From contig JAISHV010000006.1 of the NCBI GenBank assembly GCA_031262495.1, forward strand, positions 1-63,363: a stretch of 63,363 nucleotides of DNA. The letters are read 5' to 3'. The position numbers and the translations under genes are program-made. Shown here in pieces: positions 1 through 7,844 of the stretch. The notes beneath the pieces were generated by a model. The model was not told the DNA's origin, ran no database searches, and saw only the letters and a program-made list of their open reading frames with translations. Position 1 is the first letter of the stretch, and each line of letters starts with the position of its first letter. The stretch comes from Ruminococcus sp. (GTDB taxonomy: Bacteria > Bacillota > Clostridia > Oscillospirales > Ruminococcaceae).

Positions 1-161
1 TGCGGAGTAACTGCTGTGACTTTACCGATTTTCACGCCGTCCTCGGCTAAGATACTGCCGACAAGACTTTGTGCCGCAAGCCCGGCATTCTCTACGCCGT
101 CGAATATTGCACCGACAACAGGGTCAGCCAAAGGCGACATTGCTTCCAGTTTTTCACTCAT
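1..161 (-). CDS. Partial Rpn/PD-(D/E)XK-type nuclease-transposase-like protein (N-terminus only)
   Basis: Only the first 53 codons lie in the window and the gene continues past the left edge. The start is the ATG at 161, nine bases after an AAAGGA ribosome site; two further ATGs at 167 and 170 sit too close to it. The peptide begins MSEKLEAMSPLADPVVGAIF and goes on through a GLAAQSLVGSIL stretch and a VTAVTPQ stretch. This opening resembles Clostridial Rpn-family (recombination-promoting nuclease / putative transposase) proteins, but the catalytic PD-(D/E)XK core would lie outside the window. A consensus promoter precedes it. The family call is from memory of N-terminal pattern only, so confidence is modest. 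Confidence 0.45.
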   Translation of the reverse strand, partial: MSEKLEAMSPLADPVVGAIFDGVENAGLAAQSLVGSILAEDGVKIGKVTAVTP

Positions 162-191
162 TTTCATCATTCCTTTGCTCTATCTATACTT

Positions 192-220
192 ATTATACCC
201 TATTCTTTGAATTTTGTCAA
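192..220 (-). promoter_or_regulatory. Sigma-A promoter for the partial Rpn-like gene
   Basis: On the minus strand TTGACA (215-220), a 17-bp spacer and TATAAT (192-197), all consensus. Transcription would begin about 185, roughly 20 bases before the ATG at 161. Confidence 0.8.
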
Positions 221-260
221 TAGGTAAATTAAAGTTACTTTAGTCGAGAAATAACTAAAC

Positions 261-286
261 GTGCCCCGGTTTTGTTACCGAGGCAC
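261..286 (-). terminator. Hairpin downstream of the ABC export operon
   Basis: GTGCCCCGG (261-269) pairs with CCGAGGCAC (278-286) around an 8-base loop with one mismatch. On the minus strand it is followed by a moderately T-rich run. It lies about 70 bp past the ATPase stop codon, as expected for an operon terminator, though the U-tract is weak. Confidence 0.5.
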
Positions 287-356
287 TTCATACTATCCCA
301 ATCGAAGTTGAAAAATGCTTTGTGGTAATCCATTCGTCTGTTTAAGCATAACTTCG

Positions 357-1370
357 TTATTTCCACGCAGTGTATAACCCTGCTATGACCTTTTCGATAG
401 GTGCTTTGCTGATTTCAACATCTGAAATTCCGTCACAGTCTGAAAGTTGCTTCAGTAGATTTTTTATCGAGTGTTTTGTGACATCTACTTCTATTTCAAA
501 CACTCCGTTATCAACGCTTATCAAATTTCCTGCATTAATAAACGGCGAAGAGCCATTCGCTATAGTAACGCGAATGCGTGTGAGATTGCCGGTAATATCA
601 CGCAAACCGTCAAAACTACCGTCGTAAGCAATTTTCCCGCCGGAAATCATAACGATTCGCTGTACCATTTCCTCGAGGTCGTCCATATCGTGACTTGTAA
701 CGATAATCGTTACGCCGTCATCACGATTTATCCGCTTCAAAAACTCAATCATCTGCCGTTTTGCAACGACATCAAGTCCGAGGGTAGGCTCGTCAAGAAT
801 AATAATCTCCGGCGAATGAAGGAGCATCATCGCGAGGTCGGCTCTCATGCGCTGACCCAGTGACAGTTCGCGAGCAAAGGTCTTGAGCAAATCACCTATG
901 TCAAGGAGTTCGCAAACCTTCTCAAGGTTTCTTTTATAAACATCATCGGGAATATCCCACACAACCTTCTTCCACTCAAAACTCTGCGAAACAGGGTGAT
1001 CCCACCAAAGTTCCGTACGGTTTCCAAACAACACACCCAATCGGCTCATCACCTTTATGCGGTCTTTATACGGTGAAAGTCCGAGTACGCTGATTTCGCC
1101 TTCTGTCGGGACAAGCATACCTGAAAGCAGTTTCATAGTAGTGCTTTTCCCTGCGCCGTTCGGACCGGCGTATGCGACAAACTCCCCGCGATTAACGGTG
1201 AATGACACATTTTCGAGAGCGTGAACGATTTTTTTCTGCGGATGGAGCAGATTTTTTATTATACTTTTACCCGCATTTTCACGCTGCCATTGTGTGAATG
1301 TTTTCGTTACGTTTTCCGCCTTAACAGCGGTGTCCGCCTGAGTGATAGCGGTTGATACCTTTTTTGACAT
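357..1370 (-). CDS. ABC-2 type exporter ATP-binding protein
   Basis: A 337-aa nucleotide-binding subunit that would power export through the two permeases encoded just upstream. Walker A is GPNGAGKS (about residues 69-76), the ABC signature LSLGQ (169-173), Walker B IIILDEP (189-195), and the switch histidine lies in VTSHDMD (about 227). The C-terminal ~90 residues extend past the core ATPase, as in DrrA/NatA-like ATPases of multidrug, lantibiotic-immunity or polysaccharide exporters. The ATG at 1370 has AGAAAGGA ten bases upstream, and the reading frame overlaps the end of the preceding permease by 50 bp, suggesting translational coupling. The substrate cannot be told from sequence. Confidence 0.9.
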   Translation of the reverse strand: MSKKVSTAITQADTAVKAENVTKTFTQWQRENAGKSIIKNLLHPQKKIVHALENVSFTVNRGEFVAYAGPNGAGKSTTMKLLSGMLVPTEGEISVLGLSPYKDRIKVMSRLGVLFGNRTELWWDHPVSQSFEWKKVVWDIPDDVYKRNLEKVCELLDIGDLLKTFARELSLGQRMRADLAMMLLHSPEIIILDEPTLGLDVVAKRQMIEFLKRINRDDGVTIIVTSHDMDDLEEMVQRIVMISGGKIAYDGSFDGLRDITGNLTRIRVTIANGSSPFINAGNLISVDNGVFEIEVDVTKHSIKNLLKQLSDCDGISDVEISKAPIEKVIAGLYTAWK

Positions 1371-2160
1371 AATAATGAAATCCTTTCTTGAAAAAATATG
1401 ATGCGGTCAATGATAACAATACCGCAAAAACAATCGGAAAAATATTTGTTGAAACAGGCGTTTTATTGAGGATTATAAGCGTTGGAAACCATGCAATCAA
1501 TCCTGCCGGGAATATAGTCAAAAGCGGGATTTTCATGTAAAGCGGCATACCCGAAAGCGGAAATGTCGCTGTGTATTCCACACTGTTTCTGACCGTGCTT
1601 GAAATCTCCTCACATTGTACAGGTGCGTAAAAAGCTAAGCTTGAAACAAGATATGAGAGCGCAATTACAACAACTATACTGATGATAACATTGCTAAGTA
1701 ACAGCGGAATCCACCACCACGGAAGCGAAACAGTTAAATTCGCAACGGCAAAAGACATCAGAATAACACCCGAAATAAATCTCCCCGAACAGGTAAACGG
1801 AAAGAATCCCGCAAGCATCTGCACGCTGTAAGGCAGAGGCATAATAAATATATGCTCCCATTGTCCGCGCCCGATTATTCTGCTCGGAAAAGACGCATTC
1901 CTGTTGTCGAATACAGCGATAACTCCGTTTACAATTCCACCGTATGCAAGCATAAACAGAACCTCGTACTTGTCCAGTCCGCCGATGCCGTCAAATTTCC
2001 ACGCAAGCAGGAATATACCCGATATTGCAGAAATGTCCGCGCATATGTCCGCCAGCACGGCAATCACCATGAATTTTGTGTCTCGCAAAAGTGATCCTAA
2101 GTCCATTTTTGCGTATATGCTTAGAAGTTCTATGTATCGTTTGAACGTAATTTTACCCAC
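1321..2160 (-). CDS. ABC-2 family (DUF990-like) permease, second of pair
   Basis: A 279-aa polytopic membrane protein with about six hydrophobic segments. It resembles the PF06182 (ABC-2_2/DUF990) permeases, which occur as two unequal subunits next to a DrrA-like ATPase. Its start overlaps the upstream permease by 8 bp and its end overlaps the ATPase by 50 bp, so the three genes form one operon. The C-terminus ends in a basic His/Arg-containing tail. The transported molecule is unknown. Confidence 0.8.
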   Translation of the reverse strand: MGKITFKRYIELLSIYAKMDLGSLLRDTKFMVIAVLADICADISAISGIFLLAWKFDGIGGLDKYEVLFMLAYGGIVNGVIAVFDNRNASFPSRIIGRGQWEHIFIMPLPYSVQMLAGFFPFTCSGRFISGVILMSFAVANLTVSLPWWWIPLLLSNVIISIVVVIALSYLVSSLAFYAPVQCEEISSTVRNSVEYTATFPLSGMPLYMKIPLLTIFPAGLIAWFPTLIILNKTPVSTNIFPIVFAVLLSLTASYFFKKGFHYYVKKGINRYHSGGHRC

Positions 2161-2920
2161 CGTAGCTCACTATCCTTTCTCTTGATTTATTAAACCAAAT
2201 AAGCGTAAATGTCCAGATAACCACGTTCCAAAATATCTGAACGGGAATTACTTGTAAAGGCTCTGCCGAACCGATATAGAGCGACAGCGTTGCACCGCCC
2301 AAACTCCCGAACGGCTGATATAACATCCATTTATCCATTCCGAAAGGCAGTATCTTAAACGGTATTACCGTGCCCGAAAAGAACGACACCACCGCCGAAC
2401 GGATAACCCACATCAACCATACAACGTTTTTCAGCCGCAGTGTTAAGCAAAAAAACAGGAACTCGAACGCAAACCCAAGCGAAGCACAGAGTATGACGGA
2501 CGGAATAACCCAAAGGGTATTCGGAATTATCTGTATTCCGAAAAGCGGAGCTAAAACTGCCATCGGGAGCGAAAACATCAGCAGTGTCGGAATCCATTCC
2601 CCGACTGTCCGCGATACAACTTGCCCAACAACGGAAAACGGACGGGTGAAAAGGATAGCACATTTTCCGGCTGAATCCCAGTCGTTTATAAAAGTCTGGA
2701 CGTTCAAAACGTTTGATAAAAGCGCGTTTATGTAAGTATAGCTTAAAAGCTGTGTCAGTGTCATACCCGAATCCACGCCGTTTGCGGTTATAATACGCCA
2801 GATAAACATCAGCGGCACAAGATAGATGATTTTCATGATTATCTGCGGAAAAAGATATACAATGCCGCCGTTCGTTTGTGTACGCAGAGCAATCTGCGAC
2901 GTTTTAAAAAATTTATTCAT
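2153..2920 (-). CDS. ABC-2 family (DUF990-like) permease, first of pair
   Basis: A 255-aa membrane protein from the ATG at 2920 (MNKFFKTSQIALRT). That start is preceded by AAAGGAG at good spacing; the open frame runs further upstream to 2995 but has no ribosome site there and crosses a hairpin. The protein has several membrane spans and the same general plan as the next gene, fitting a heterodimeric DUF990/ABC-2_2 permease. A terminator-like hairpin lies just upstream (2946-2985), so expression may depend on read-through from the small gene at 3013-3246. Confidence 0.8.
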   Translation of the reverse strand: MNKFFKTSQIALRTQTNGGIVYLFPQIIMKIIYLVPLMFIWRIITANGVDSGMTLTQLLSYTYINALLSNVLNVQTFINDWDSAGKCAILFTRPFSVVGQVVSRTVGEWIPTLLMFSLPMAVLAPLFGIQIIPNTLWVIPSVILCASLGFAFEFLFFCLTLRLKNVVWLMWVIRSAVVSFFSGTVIPFKILPFGMDKWMLYQPFGSLGGATLSLYIGSAEPLQVIPVQIFWNVVIWTFTLIWFNKSRERIVSYGG

Positions 2921-2945
2921 GACAAAAAACTCCTTTATTTTCGGG

Positions 2946-2985
2946 CATAAAAATGCCCTGTACAGACGTTTTGACTGCACAGGGC
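2946..2985 (-). terminator. Terminator-like hairpin (possible attenuator) between small ORF and permease
   Basis: GCCCTGTACAG (2955-2965) pairs over 11 bp (one G-U) with CTGCACAGGGC (2975-2985). On the minus strand it is followed by CATTTTTATG. It lies between the 77-aa ORF and the first permease gene, so it could terminate most transcripts or attenuate the ABC operon. No other promoter was seen for the permeases. Confidence 0.6.
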
Positions 2986-3012
2986 TACCGAGCATAAAGG
3001 AGCGGAATCATA

Positions 3013-3246
3013 TCATATCATGACCGCTATATTATGTGGTGACAGGCATTCAAAACAATCTTTTATCGTGAAAAGGGCAGACCTCCCCCTTGTGTCGGCA
3101 AAAGCTGCTGTGAGCTGGTTGTTTGCTCTTGCCAAAAGGGCATAGCTATCCCGTATAGCGGTTATTTTGCGTGTAAAACGGCGCACAATATCACTTCCCG
3201 GAAATAATTCGCTGTTTTGTAAACCTGTGAAAAAAGAATTGCTCAT
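3013..3246 (-). CDS. Unknown 77-aa protein at head of the ABC export operon
   Basis: The start ATG at 3246 has an excellent ribosome site (AAAGGTGGTG) and a promoter upstream, so this small ORF is probably translated. The product begins MSNSFFTGLQNSELF, has a basic helical middle (IVRRFTRKITAIRDSYALLA) and ends DCFECLSPHNIAVMI, with two cysteines three residues apart. I do not recognise a family. Its place ahead of an ABC exporter with an intervening hairpin would suit an exported peptide, a regulatory leader or a small sensor, but nothing in the sequence decides between these. Confidence 0.6.
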   Translation of the reverse strand: MSNSFFTGLQNSELFPGSDIVRRFTRKITAIRDSYALLARANNQLTAAFADTRGRSALFTIKDCFECLSPHNIAVMI

Positions 3247-3281
3247 GCGTATCACCACCTTTCGTTAAAAGTACAGTATAC

Positions 3282-3310
3282 AGTATATATGATTATTTTT
3301 GAAAAATCAA
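3282..3310 (-). promoter_or_regulatory. Promoter for the 77-aa ORF / ABC operon
   Basis: On the minus strand TTGATT (3305-3310), a 17-bp spacer and TATACT (3282-3287). A second TATACT lies at 3275-3280, giving a tandem CAGTATA pair that may be an operator or an alternative -10. Confidence 0.6.
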
Positions 3311-3345
3311 GCGTGAAATTACGAATAAACTGTAAACATTCCCTC

Positions 3346-3436
3346 TATGTCTCTGACAAAAATGTCTCTGACAAAAATGTCTCTGACAAAAATGTCTCTG
3401 ACAAAAATGTCTCTGACAAAAATGTCCCTTGACAAA
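3346..3436. repeat. 15-bp minisatellite, five perfect units plus one degenerate unit
   Basis: The unit (A/T)ATGTCTCTGACAAA is repeated at 3346, 3361, 3376, 3391 and 3406, followed by a 16-bp variant at 3421. Read on the plus strand from 3347, each unit is the pentapeptide MSLTK, the last is MSLDK, and TAA follows directly, giving a 30-codon ORF. No ribosome site precedes the first ATG, so translation is doubtful. The perfect identity of units suggests recent expansion. Confidence 0.9.
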
Positions 3437-3511
3437 TAAATCCGAAAGGAACTATTTTCATTGGGGGGTGCAAAATATTACATTCTTCTTTTTTTTACTT
3501 CAAGCTTTTTT

Positions 3512-3745
3512 TTATATCTGTTTCTCATGCTCTGACATTGAGTTAAAATACTTCATAATCATATCTTCATATGCTTTTATTTGGTCGTGACAGTGTTCTT
3601 TTATGCTGTATATTCGTAACAATTCACATTCAAAGTCTTCTGAAATTTGTTTATGGTCTTTGTTTCCTTGGACTTTCAAAAGTGTATATATGCCGGTCGG
3701 ATGCCCGATGATCGTTACCCTGTCTGATAAACAGTATCCGAATTC
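3512..3745 (-). pseudogene. Truncated reading frame without a start codon (gene remnant)
   Basis: On the minus strand 77 codons read through from GAA at 3745 to a TAA at 3512. The peptide has normal composition: EFGYCLSDRVTIIGHPTGIY near the front and a charged helical tail ending SEHEKQI. Directly upstream are in-frame stops (TGA TGA) and no ATG or GTG; the only candidate start is an internal TTG at about codon 23. This looks like the 3' end of a gene whose 5' part was lost, or a frameshift, since an ATG in another frame lies right at the break. Family unknown. Confidence 0.45.
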
Positions 3746-3763
3746 AATTCATCAAACTGTTGC

Positions 3764-3792
3764 TTGACATTGCGGACAGTTTGTGATAAAAT
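3764..3792 (+). promoter_or_regulatory. Sigma-A promoter for the TIGR04076-like gene
   Basis: TTGACA (3764-3769), 17-bp spacer, TAAAAT (3787-3792). The start of transcription would be near 3799, leaving a leader of about 70 bases before the ATG at 3872. Confidence 0.75.
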
Positions 3793-3871
3793 AAAAGATA
3801 TAAAAAGAGTCTCCGTACATTTCATTTGTAAAAATCAACAGATGGAATTTGAGATAAAGCGAGGAATCAAT

Positions 3872-4210
3872 ATGAATAAATGGTACACCGAAGAATACGA
3901 TTGGGAGATTGAAGTTACGGGCTTTTTGCGGGGCGATAAGACGGAAAATTATTGCCGAAACGGCGAAGAAATCGGTGATAAATATCGCTGTACTTATGGT
4001 TGTCCTGTAAATGTAAACGGGCAAGGTATATGTTCAAAAACTATGCTTATGATGTTCCCGATTATGGAAGCTGTTCGCAGCGGGGGTGACCTTAAAAATA
4101 TCGGCGGGAGCGATACATACACAAAAGATTTGGTCTGTCCTGACGGTTGTGTACTGTTTCGTATGACTGCAACTAAAACAGGGAACGTCAATTTCTTCAA
4201 ACTTCCTTAA
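3872..4210 (+). CDS. TIGR04076-like small cysteine-containing protein
   Basis: 112 aa from the ATG at 3872 (MNKWYTEEYDWEIEVTG), chosen because GAGGA lies six bases upstream; the open frame extends further 5' but only across the promoter and leader. The pattern of a beta-rich start, cysteines near CRNGEEIGDKYRC, CPVNVNGQGIC, a hydrophobic middle with FPIMEAVRSGGDL, and a terminal VCPDGCVLFRM resembles the TIGR04076 family of uncharacterised Firmicute proteins. It is monocistronic, with its own promoter and terminator. Function unknown. Confidence 0.75.
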   Translation: MNKWYTEEYDWEIEVTGFLRGDKTENYCRNGEEIGDKYRCTYGCPVNVNGQGICSKTMLMMFPIMEAVRSGGDLKNIGGSDTYTKDLVCPDGCVLFRMTATKTGNVNFFKLP

Positions 4211-4222
4211 TGACAAAAATAA

Positions 4223-4262
4223 GGGCTTACGCAAATTAAAATTGCGGAAGCTCATTTTTTTT
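4223..4262 (+). terminator. Rho-independent terminator after the TIGR04076-like gene
   Basis: GGGCTTACGCAA pairs with TTGCGGAAGCTC with mismatches, followed by a run of eight T (4254-4261). Confidence 0.75.
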
Positions 4263-4412
4263 ACAAAAATTCGTTTGTGAAATTGCGAACAAATTGTTGA
4301 CTTTCAACTTTTGGTGAAAAAGTCATTGGCAAGCGGTATTCAAAAAAAGGGCTTGAGCGGTCAGCGTTTTACGTTCAATCCGATTTACGGTTATCGGTTT
4401 TGATTTATAGGG

Positions 4413-4441
4413 TTGACAGATGGATTTTATTGATGTATACT
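4413..4441 (+). promoter_or_regulatory. Sigma-A promoter for the phosphoesterase-Nudix pair
   Basis: TTGACA (4413-4418), 17-bp spacer, TATACT (4436-4441), 31 bp before the ATG at 4473. Confidence 0.75.
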
Positions 4442-4472
4442 GTAAGGGTAAAAACGATTATAGGGAGTTCAA

Positions 4473-5438
4473 ATGAAAATAGCGTTAATATCCGATATAC
4501 ACGGCAATATATTTGCCCTTGATGCCGTCCTTGACGACGCTGTGAAAAGCGGAGCCGATACATATGTTTTCGTTGGCGACTATATATTCGATATGCCGTT
4601 TTCAAATGAAGTGACTGAACGGATAAGAACTTTACAAATTACATCTTCGGTTCATGTTATTGCCGGAAACAAAGAAGCACGGCTTATAGGGTATATAAAT
4701 GCTGATAAGCGGACATGGATTTATGAGCAAATGGGAGCTGTGTATCAAGCTTTTCGCGAACTAAAAACGGACAATTTGGATTGGTTAAAATCCCTGCCGG
4801 AGACTCTGACAATAACACTTCCGGGCAATAGAAAGCTATTGGCTCTGCATATCTTTACACCGCTATTCCCGGGTGGTACAGGCATGGAGCGAACGCGAAA
4901 TGCTTTTAACTCAAGCGGAAGCTTCATGAGAGAACATAAAAAGAATGGGTTTACCCATGATGAATATTTGAAGCAAATAGGAGAAACACTCGCGGGGGAT
5001 TCATATGCCGACAGATTTTCTGAGTACGATGCGGACATTATCGTTTCCGGGCATACTCACCTCCAGTGGAACACTTTTTCGGGAAATAAACTTCTCATAA
5101 ACCCCGGCGGATGCGGTCAGCCTCTGGACGGCAATCCGCTTGCACCGTATACGCTTCTGACAGTGACCGAAGAAAGTGTACAGATAGACGAACGCCGTGT
5201 TAGTTATGACGTAGAGGCGGCAATCTCTGCCGCGAGAAAAACCGAAATATACAAACAAGGGAGTATCTTTTTAGAATCCTGCTTTTTGAGTATGCGAAGC
5301 GGTTACGCTTATATGGCAGAACTGCGGGAAACGGCGCGCCGCATAGCCGCGGAACATGGTGCGAGTACGCCGGTAATGGAGCCTGTCGATAACGATATTT
5401 GGCGGATTGCCGGTAAAGAGTTTTTTAAAACGATGTGA
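4473..5438 (+). CDS. Calcineurin-like metallophosphoesterase
   Basis: A 321-aa cytosolic protein whose first ~220 residues carry the metal-site motifs of the superfamily: D8-x-H10, G35-D36, GNKE (65-68, in place of the usual GNHD/E) and GHTH (193-196). This layout matches YfcE/MJ0936-type phosphodiesterases and the ApaH-like group, which act on phosphoester or cyclic-nucleotide substrates. The ~90 residues after the catalytic core are predicted helical and are not part of the minimal fold. The ATG follows AGGGAG. It overlaps or abuts the Nudix gene, suggesting a two-gene nucleotide clean-up unit. The substrate is not determined. Confidence 0.88.
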   Translation: MKIALISDIHGNIFALDAVLDDAVKSGADTYVFVGDYIFDMPFSNEVTERIRTLQITSSVHVIAGNKEARLIGYINADKRTWIYEQMGAVYQAFRELKTDNLDWLKSLPETLTITLPGNRKLLALHIFTPLFPGGTGMERTRNAFNSSGSFMREHKKNGFTHDEYLKQIGETLAGDSYADRFSEYDADIIVSGHTHLQWNTFSGNKLLINPGGCGQPLDGNPLAPYTLLTVTEESVQIDERRVSYDVEAAISAARKTEIYKQGSIFLESCFLSMRSGYAYMAELRETARRIAAEHGASTPVMEPVDNDIWRIAGKEFFKTM

Positions 5439-5458
5439 AACATTTTAGAGGAATGGCT

Positions 5459-5980
5459 ATGAGTTTTAGTAAAAAACTTGGTCTGAATGAAATCCCAACA
5501 GGTGCTGATGTTATACATAGAGAAGCAGTGAGAGGTGTTGCTCTTGAGGGAAATGTTATCCTCATGATTCATACATCAAATAATGATTACAAATTTCCGG
5601 GCGGCGGCATTGAAGCCGGCGAGGATCATCTTGCTGCACTAAAACGCGAATTCATTGAAGAAACCGGATATTTAATTTCTGATGAAATCGAATTCGTCGG
5701 CGAAATTACAGAGCAAAAGAAAGATAAATTTACGGAAAATGCTTACTTTTGTATGAAATCATATTACTATAAATGTAAAATTACAGAAAAAAAGCAAGAG
5801 CAACAATTGGATTCTTATGAAAAAGACTTAAATTTCAAAGCGGAATTTATATCAGTTTTTGACGCCTACAACAATAATCTTTCGCTTAATATTCAAGAAA
5901 CGGCTGCTAAAGGCAGTCCTTGGGTAGAACGTGAAACTATTGCATTGGAATATATCTTAAATAACTCAGAGGCGAAATAA
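5459..5980 (+). CDS. Nudix hydrolase
   Basis: 173 aa with a complete Nudix box at about residues 49-71 (G-x5-E-x7-REFIEETGY), so a Mg-dependent pyrophosphatase of nucleoside-diphosphate-linked compounds. A start at 5435 would overlap the upstream stop (ATGTGA), but AGAGGA lies six bases before the ATG at 5459 (MSFSKK), which I prefer. It is the second gene of the operon and ends at a strong terminator. Confidence 0.88.
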   Translation: MSFSKKLGLNEIPTGADVIHREAVRGVALEGNVILMIHTSNNDYKFPGGGIEAGEDHLAALKREFIEETGYLISDEIEFVGEITEQKKDKFTENAYFCMKSYYYKCKITEKKQEQQLDSYEKDLNFKAEFISVFDAYNNNLSLNIQETAAKGSPWVERETIALEYILNNSEAK

Positions 5981-5988
5981 CGAAAAAT

Positions 5989-6025
5989 CGGCGGGTGAAA
6001 TTAGACTTCACCCGCCGGTTTTGTT
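5989..6025 (+). terminator. Strong terminator after the Nudix gene
   Basis: CGGCGGGTGAA (5989-5999) pairs perfectly over 11 bp with TTCACCCGCCG (6007-6017), followed by GTTTTGTT. The stretch 6026-6160 holds nothing else I recognise. Confidence 0.9.
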
Positions 6026-6160
6026 ACACCGCCCAAACAGGCAAAATAAAATTATCTGAATCCGCCGCGTTTACGCCCAAGATAAATGTGTACAAATTGT
6101 AAATTTTGCAAATCTCTTGTTTATGCCCAAAAATTTATAGTTACTTTACCAAAATAAGTA

Positions 6161-6189
6161 TTGCATTTGAATACTAAATCTGCTATAAT
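6161..6189 (+). promoter_or_regulatory. Promoter of the five-gene giant-protein operon
   Basis: TTGCAT (6161-6166), 17-bp spacer, TATAAT (6184-6189). It lies 33 bp before the ATG at 6222, which is preceded by AGGAGG. No internal promoter was seen, and the five genes are separated by overlaps of 4 to 10 bp, so about 17.7 kb may be one transcript. Confidence 0.75.
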
Positions 6190-6221
6190 AAATATGGAAT
6201 GAAAAATATTAGGAGGATTCT

Positions 6222-7844
6222 ATGGTAATACTTAAGAGGCAAAATACAGAAAACGATACATTTACAGCGACTGAGCCGAAAGAAGACGGTGTTTATCGGG
6301 CGGTGCCGTCAAACGAAAAGAAAGTATTGACACTTTCCGAGCTTGAAAACCCTGTTTTCGGGCAGTGGTACGACGAGATAGAATCCGAAATCTTAACCTA
6401 TAGTGCTAAAAGCGGTTGTTTTCATATCCGTGCTTATTTACTGGACAAAAACGAAGAGGTAACGGTAACTGTAAATATAGGCGACAAGCACGGGCTGCTT
6501 TATCATGGAATACATAAACTTGACGGAAGCCGCGGCGTAAATTTCACCGATAATTTTCAGGCAGACTGTGAAATTGACTGTGCAACGCTTACACTTGTAG
6601 TTACCGCAGTATACTCATCGTCCGGCTCCCGCCAGTCTGTTTCAAGACGTGTTACTGCTGTTAAAGGAGTTTCTTTGCAAACGAATGAAGCCGATGCTCC
6701 TCCTGCTCATCCCGCTCCCGATGCCGTGTCAATTACAGTAGATCACCCGACCAAGCGCGGGGCAACGGAAAATGTAAGGCTCTGGGGGAAAGATTATTAT
6801 CGGGCACCCGGCAATTACGAGTTCCCGCCGGACGCTGACGCTGTAACTATTGCACTGGGGAGAAGCCCCGGGAAGACGGATGACATAGACTACCTTGTTA
6901 AATACGGTTACAGAGATTCCCCGACTTCCGATATAGGGGAGCAAACGGGCGGCAAAGCACGTATCGTTATTCCCGGCGGCGGAACAATAGATATCGGGGA
7001 TGGGAATGAAATAGACGACTCAGGATTTGAAGCAGACTGTTTGCTTTATCAGAGCTCGGGCGGTGCTTGTAAATACACATCAACAAGTGAGGGGAATGTC
7101 GGATTTATACGTTTCAAAACAGATTCCCCGAACTCAAATAAGTTGACCTACTATATGCCGAGTGATAACGCGCCTACTGAACTTTCTGATAACGACGGTG
7201 TCTGGAAAAATTCAGACGGCGACGAACTCTTTGACAAATGGGGAACACCGACAGCTTTTGAGTATGTGCTTAATATGACAATTCCATACGTGAACAAAAC
7301 AACGCAAACATCATCGAAAAAATTAATCTGCATAACTTCACGCAAAGACACGCCTCGTCTTGTCGGCGTTACTTACCAATATATAAAGCCGCTTAAAATA
7401 GCTTACGGATGTATTCTTGAGGGCACGCTTGTTTTGACAAAAGAAGGACTATGCCCGATTGAAACAGTTCAAATCGGCGACAAGGTTTACAGCCCCGAAA
7501 CCGACAGCTATGTCGATGTAATTAATACTTGGTCAGGTTACGAGCGGTCTGATTTAACAGAAATTTCAGCAGGCGGAGTCAGTGTTACGGTAACAGCAGA
7601 TCACCCTATTTTCACACCGGCAGGATATGTTGCCGCGAAGCTCTTGAAAACAGGCGATACTGTTTTGTCAGGTCAAAGTATACCGCTTTCTGTCACGACA
7701 AAAATTGTTCCGGGTTATGATGCAAAGATTTATAATCTTGACACAGAGGGCAACAGAGGATATGCAGCCGGAGGCGGTGACGGATTATGGGTTGGAACTA
7801 ATCAGATACAGAATGAACTTATTGCAAAGGGAGGCAGAGAATGA
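6222..7844 (+). CDS. Protein with C-terminal Hint (hedgehog/intein) autoprocessing domain
   Basis: 540 aa, no signal peptide, first gene of the operon. Residues ~397-527 form a Hint domain: the nucleophile Cys397 opens YGCILEGTLVLTKEG, block B has T458-A-D-H461 (TADHPIF), and the domain ends in a VGTN motif with Asn527. Hint domains perform N-S acyl shift and self-cleavage or ligation. Here the residue before the terminal Asn is Thr, not the usual His, and only 13 residues follow, so there is no obvious C-terminal cargo. The N-terminal ~390 residues are predicted mostly beta and match nothing I know. The next gene starts inside its stop codon (ATGA). Confidence 0.8.
   Translation: MVILKRQNTENDTFTATEPKEDGVYRAVPSNEKKVLTLSELENPVFGQWYDEIESEILTYSAKSGCFHIRAYLLDKNEEVTVTVNIGDKHGLLYHGIHKLDGSRGVNFTDNFQADCEIDCATLTLVVTAVYSSSGSRQSVSRRVTAVKGVSLQTNEADAPPAHPAPDAVSITVDHPTKRGATENVRLWGKDYYRAPGNYEFPPDADAVTIALGRSPGKTDDIDYLVKYGYRDSPTSDIGEQTGGKARIVIPGGGTIDIGDGNEIDDSGFEADCLLYQSSGGACKYTSTSEGNVGFIRFKTDSPNSNKLTYYMPSDNAPTELSDNDGVWKNSDGDELFDKWGTPTAFEYVLNMTIPYVNKTTQTSSKKLICITSRKDTPRLVGVTYQYIKPLKIAYGCILEGTLVLTKEGLCPIETVQIGDKVYSPETDSYVDVINTWSGYERSDLTEISAGGVSVTVTADHPIFTPAGYVAAKLLKTGDTVLSGQSIPLSVTTKIVPGYDAKIYNLDTEGNRGYAAGGGDGLWVGTNQIQNELIAKGGRE

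Noticed and set aside
3346-3436. Possible CRISPR array
   Set aside because: The 15-bp units are directly contiguous with no spacers.
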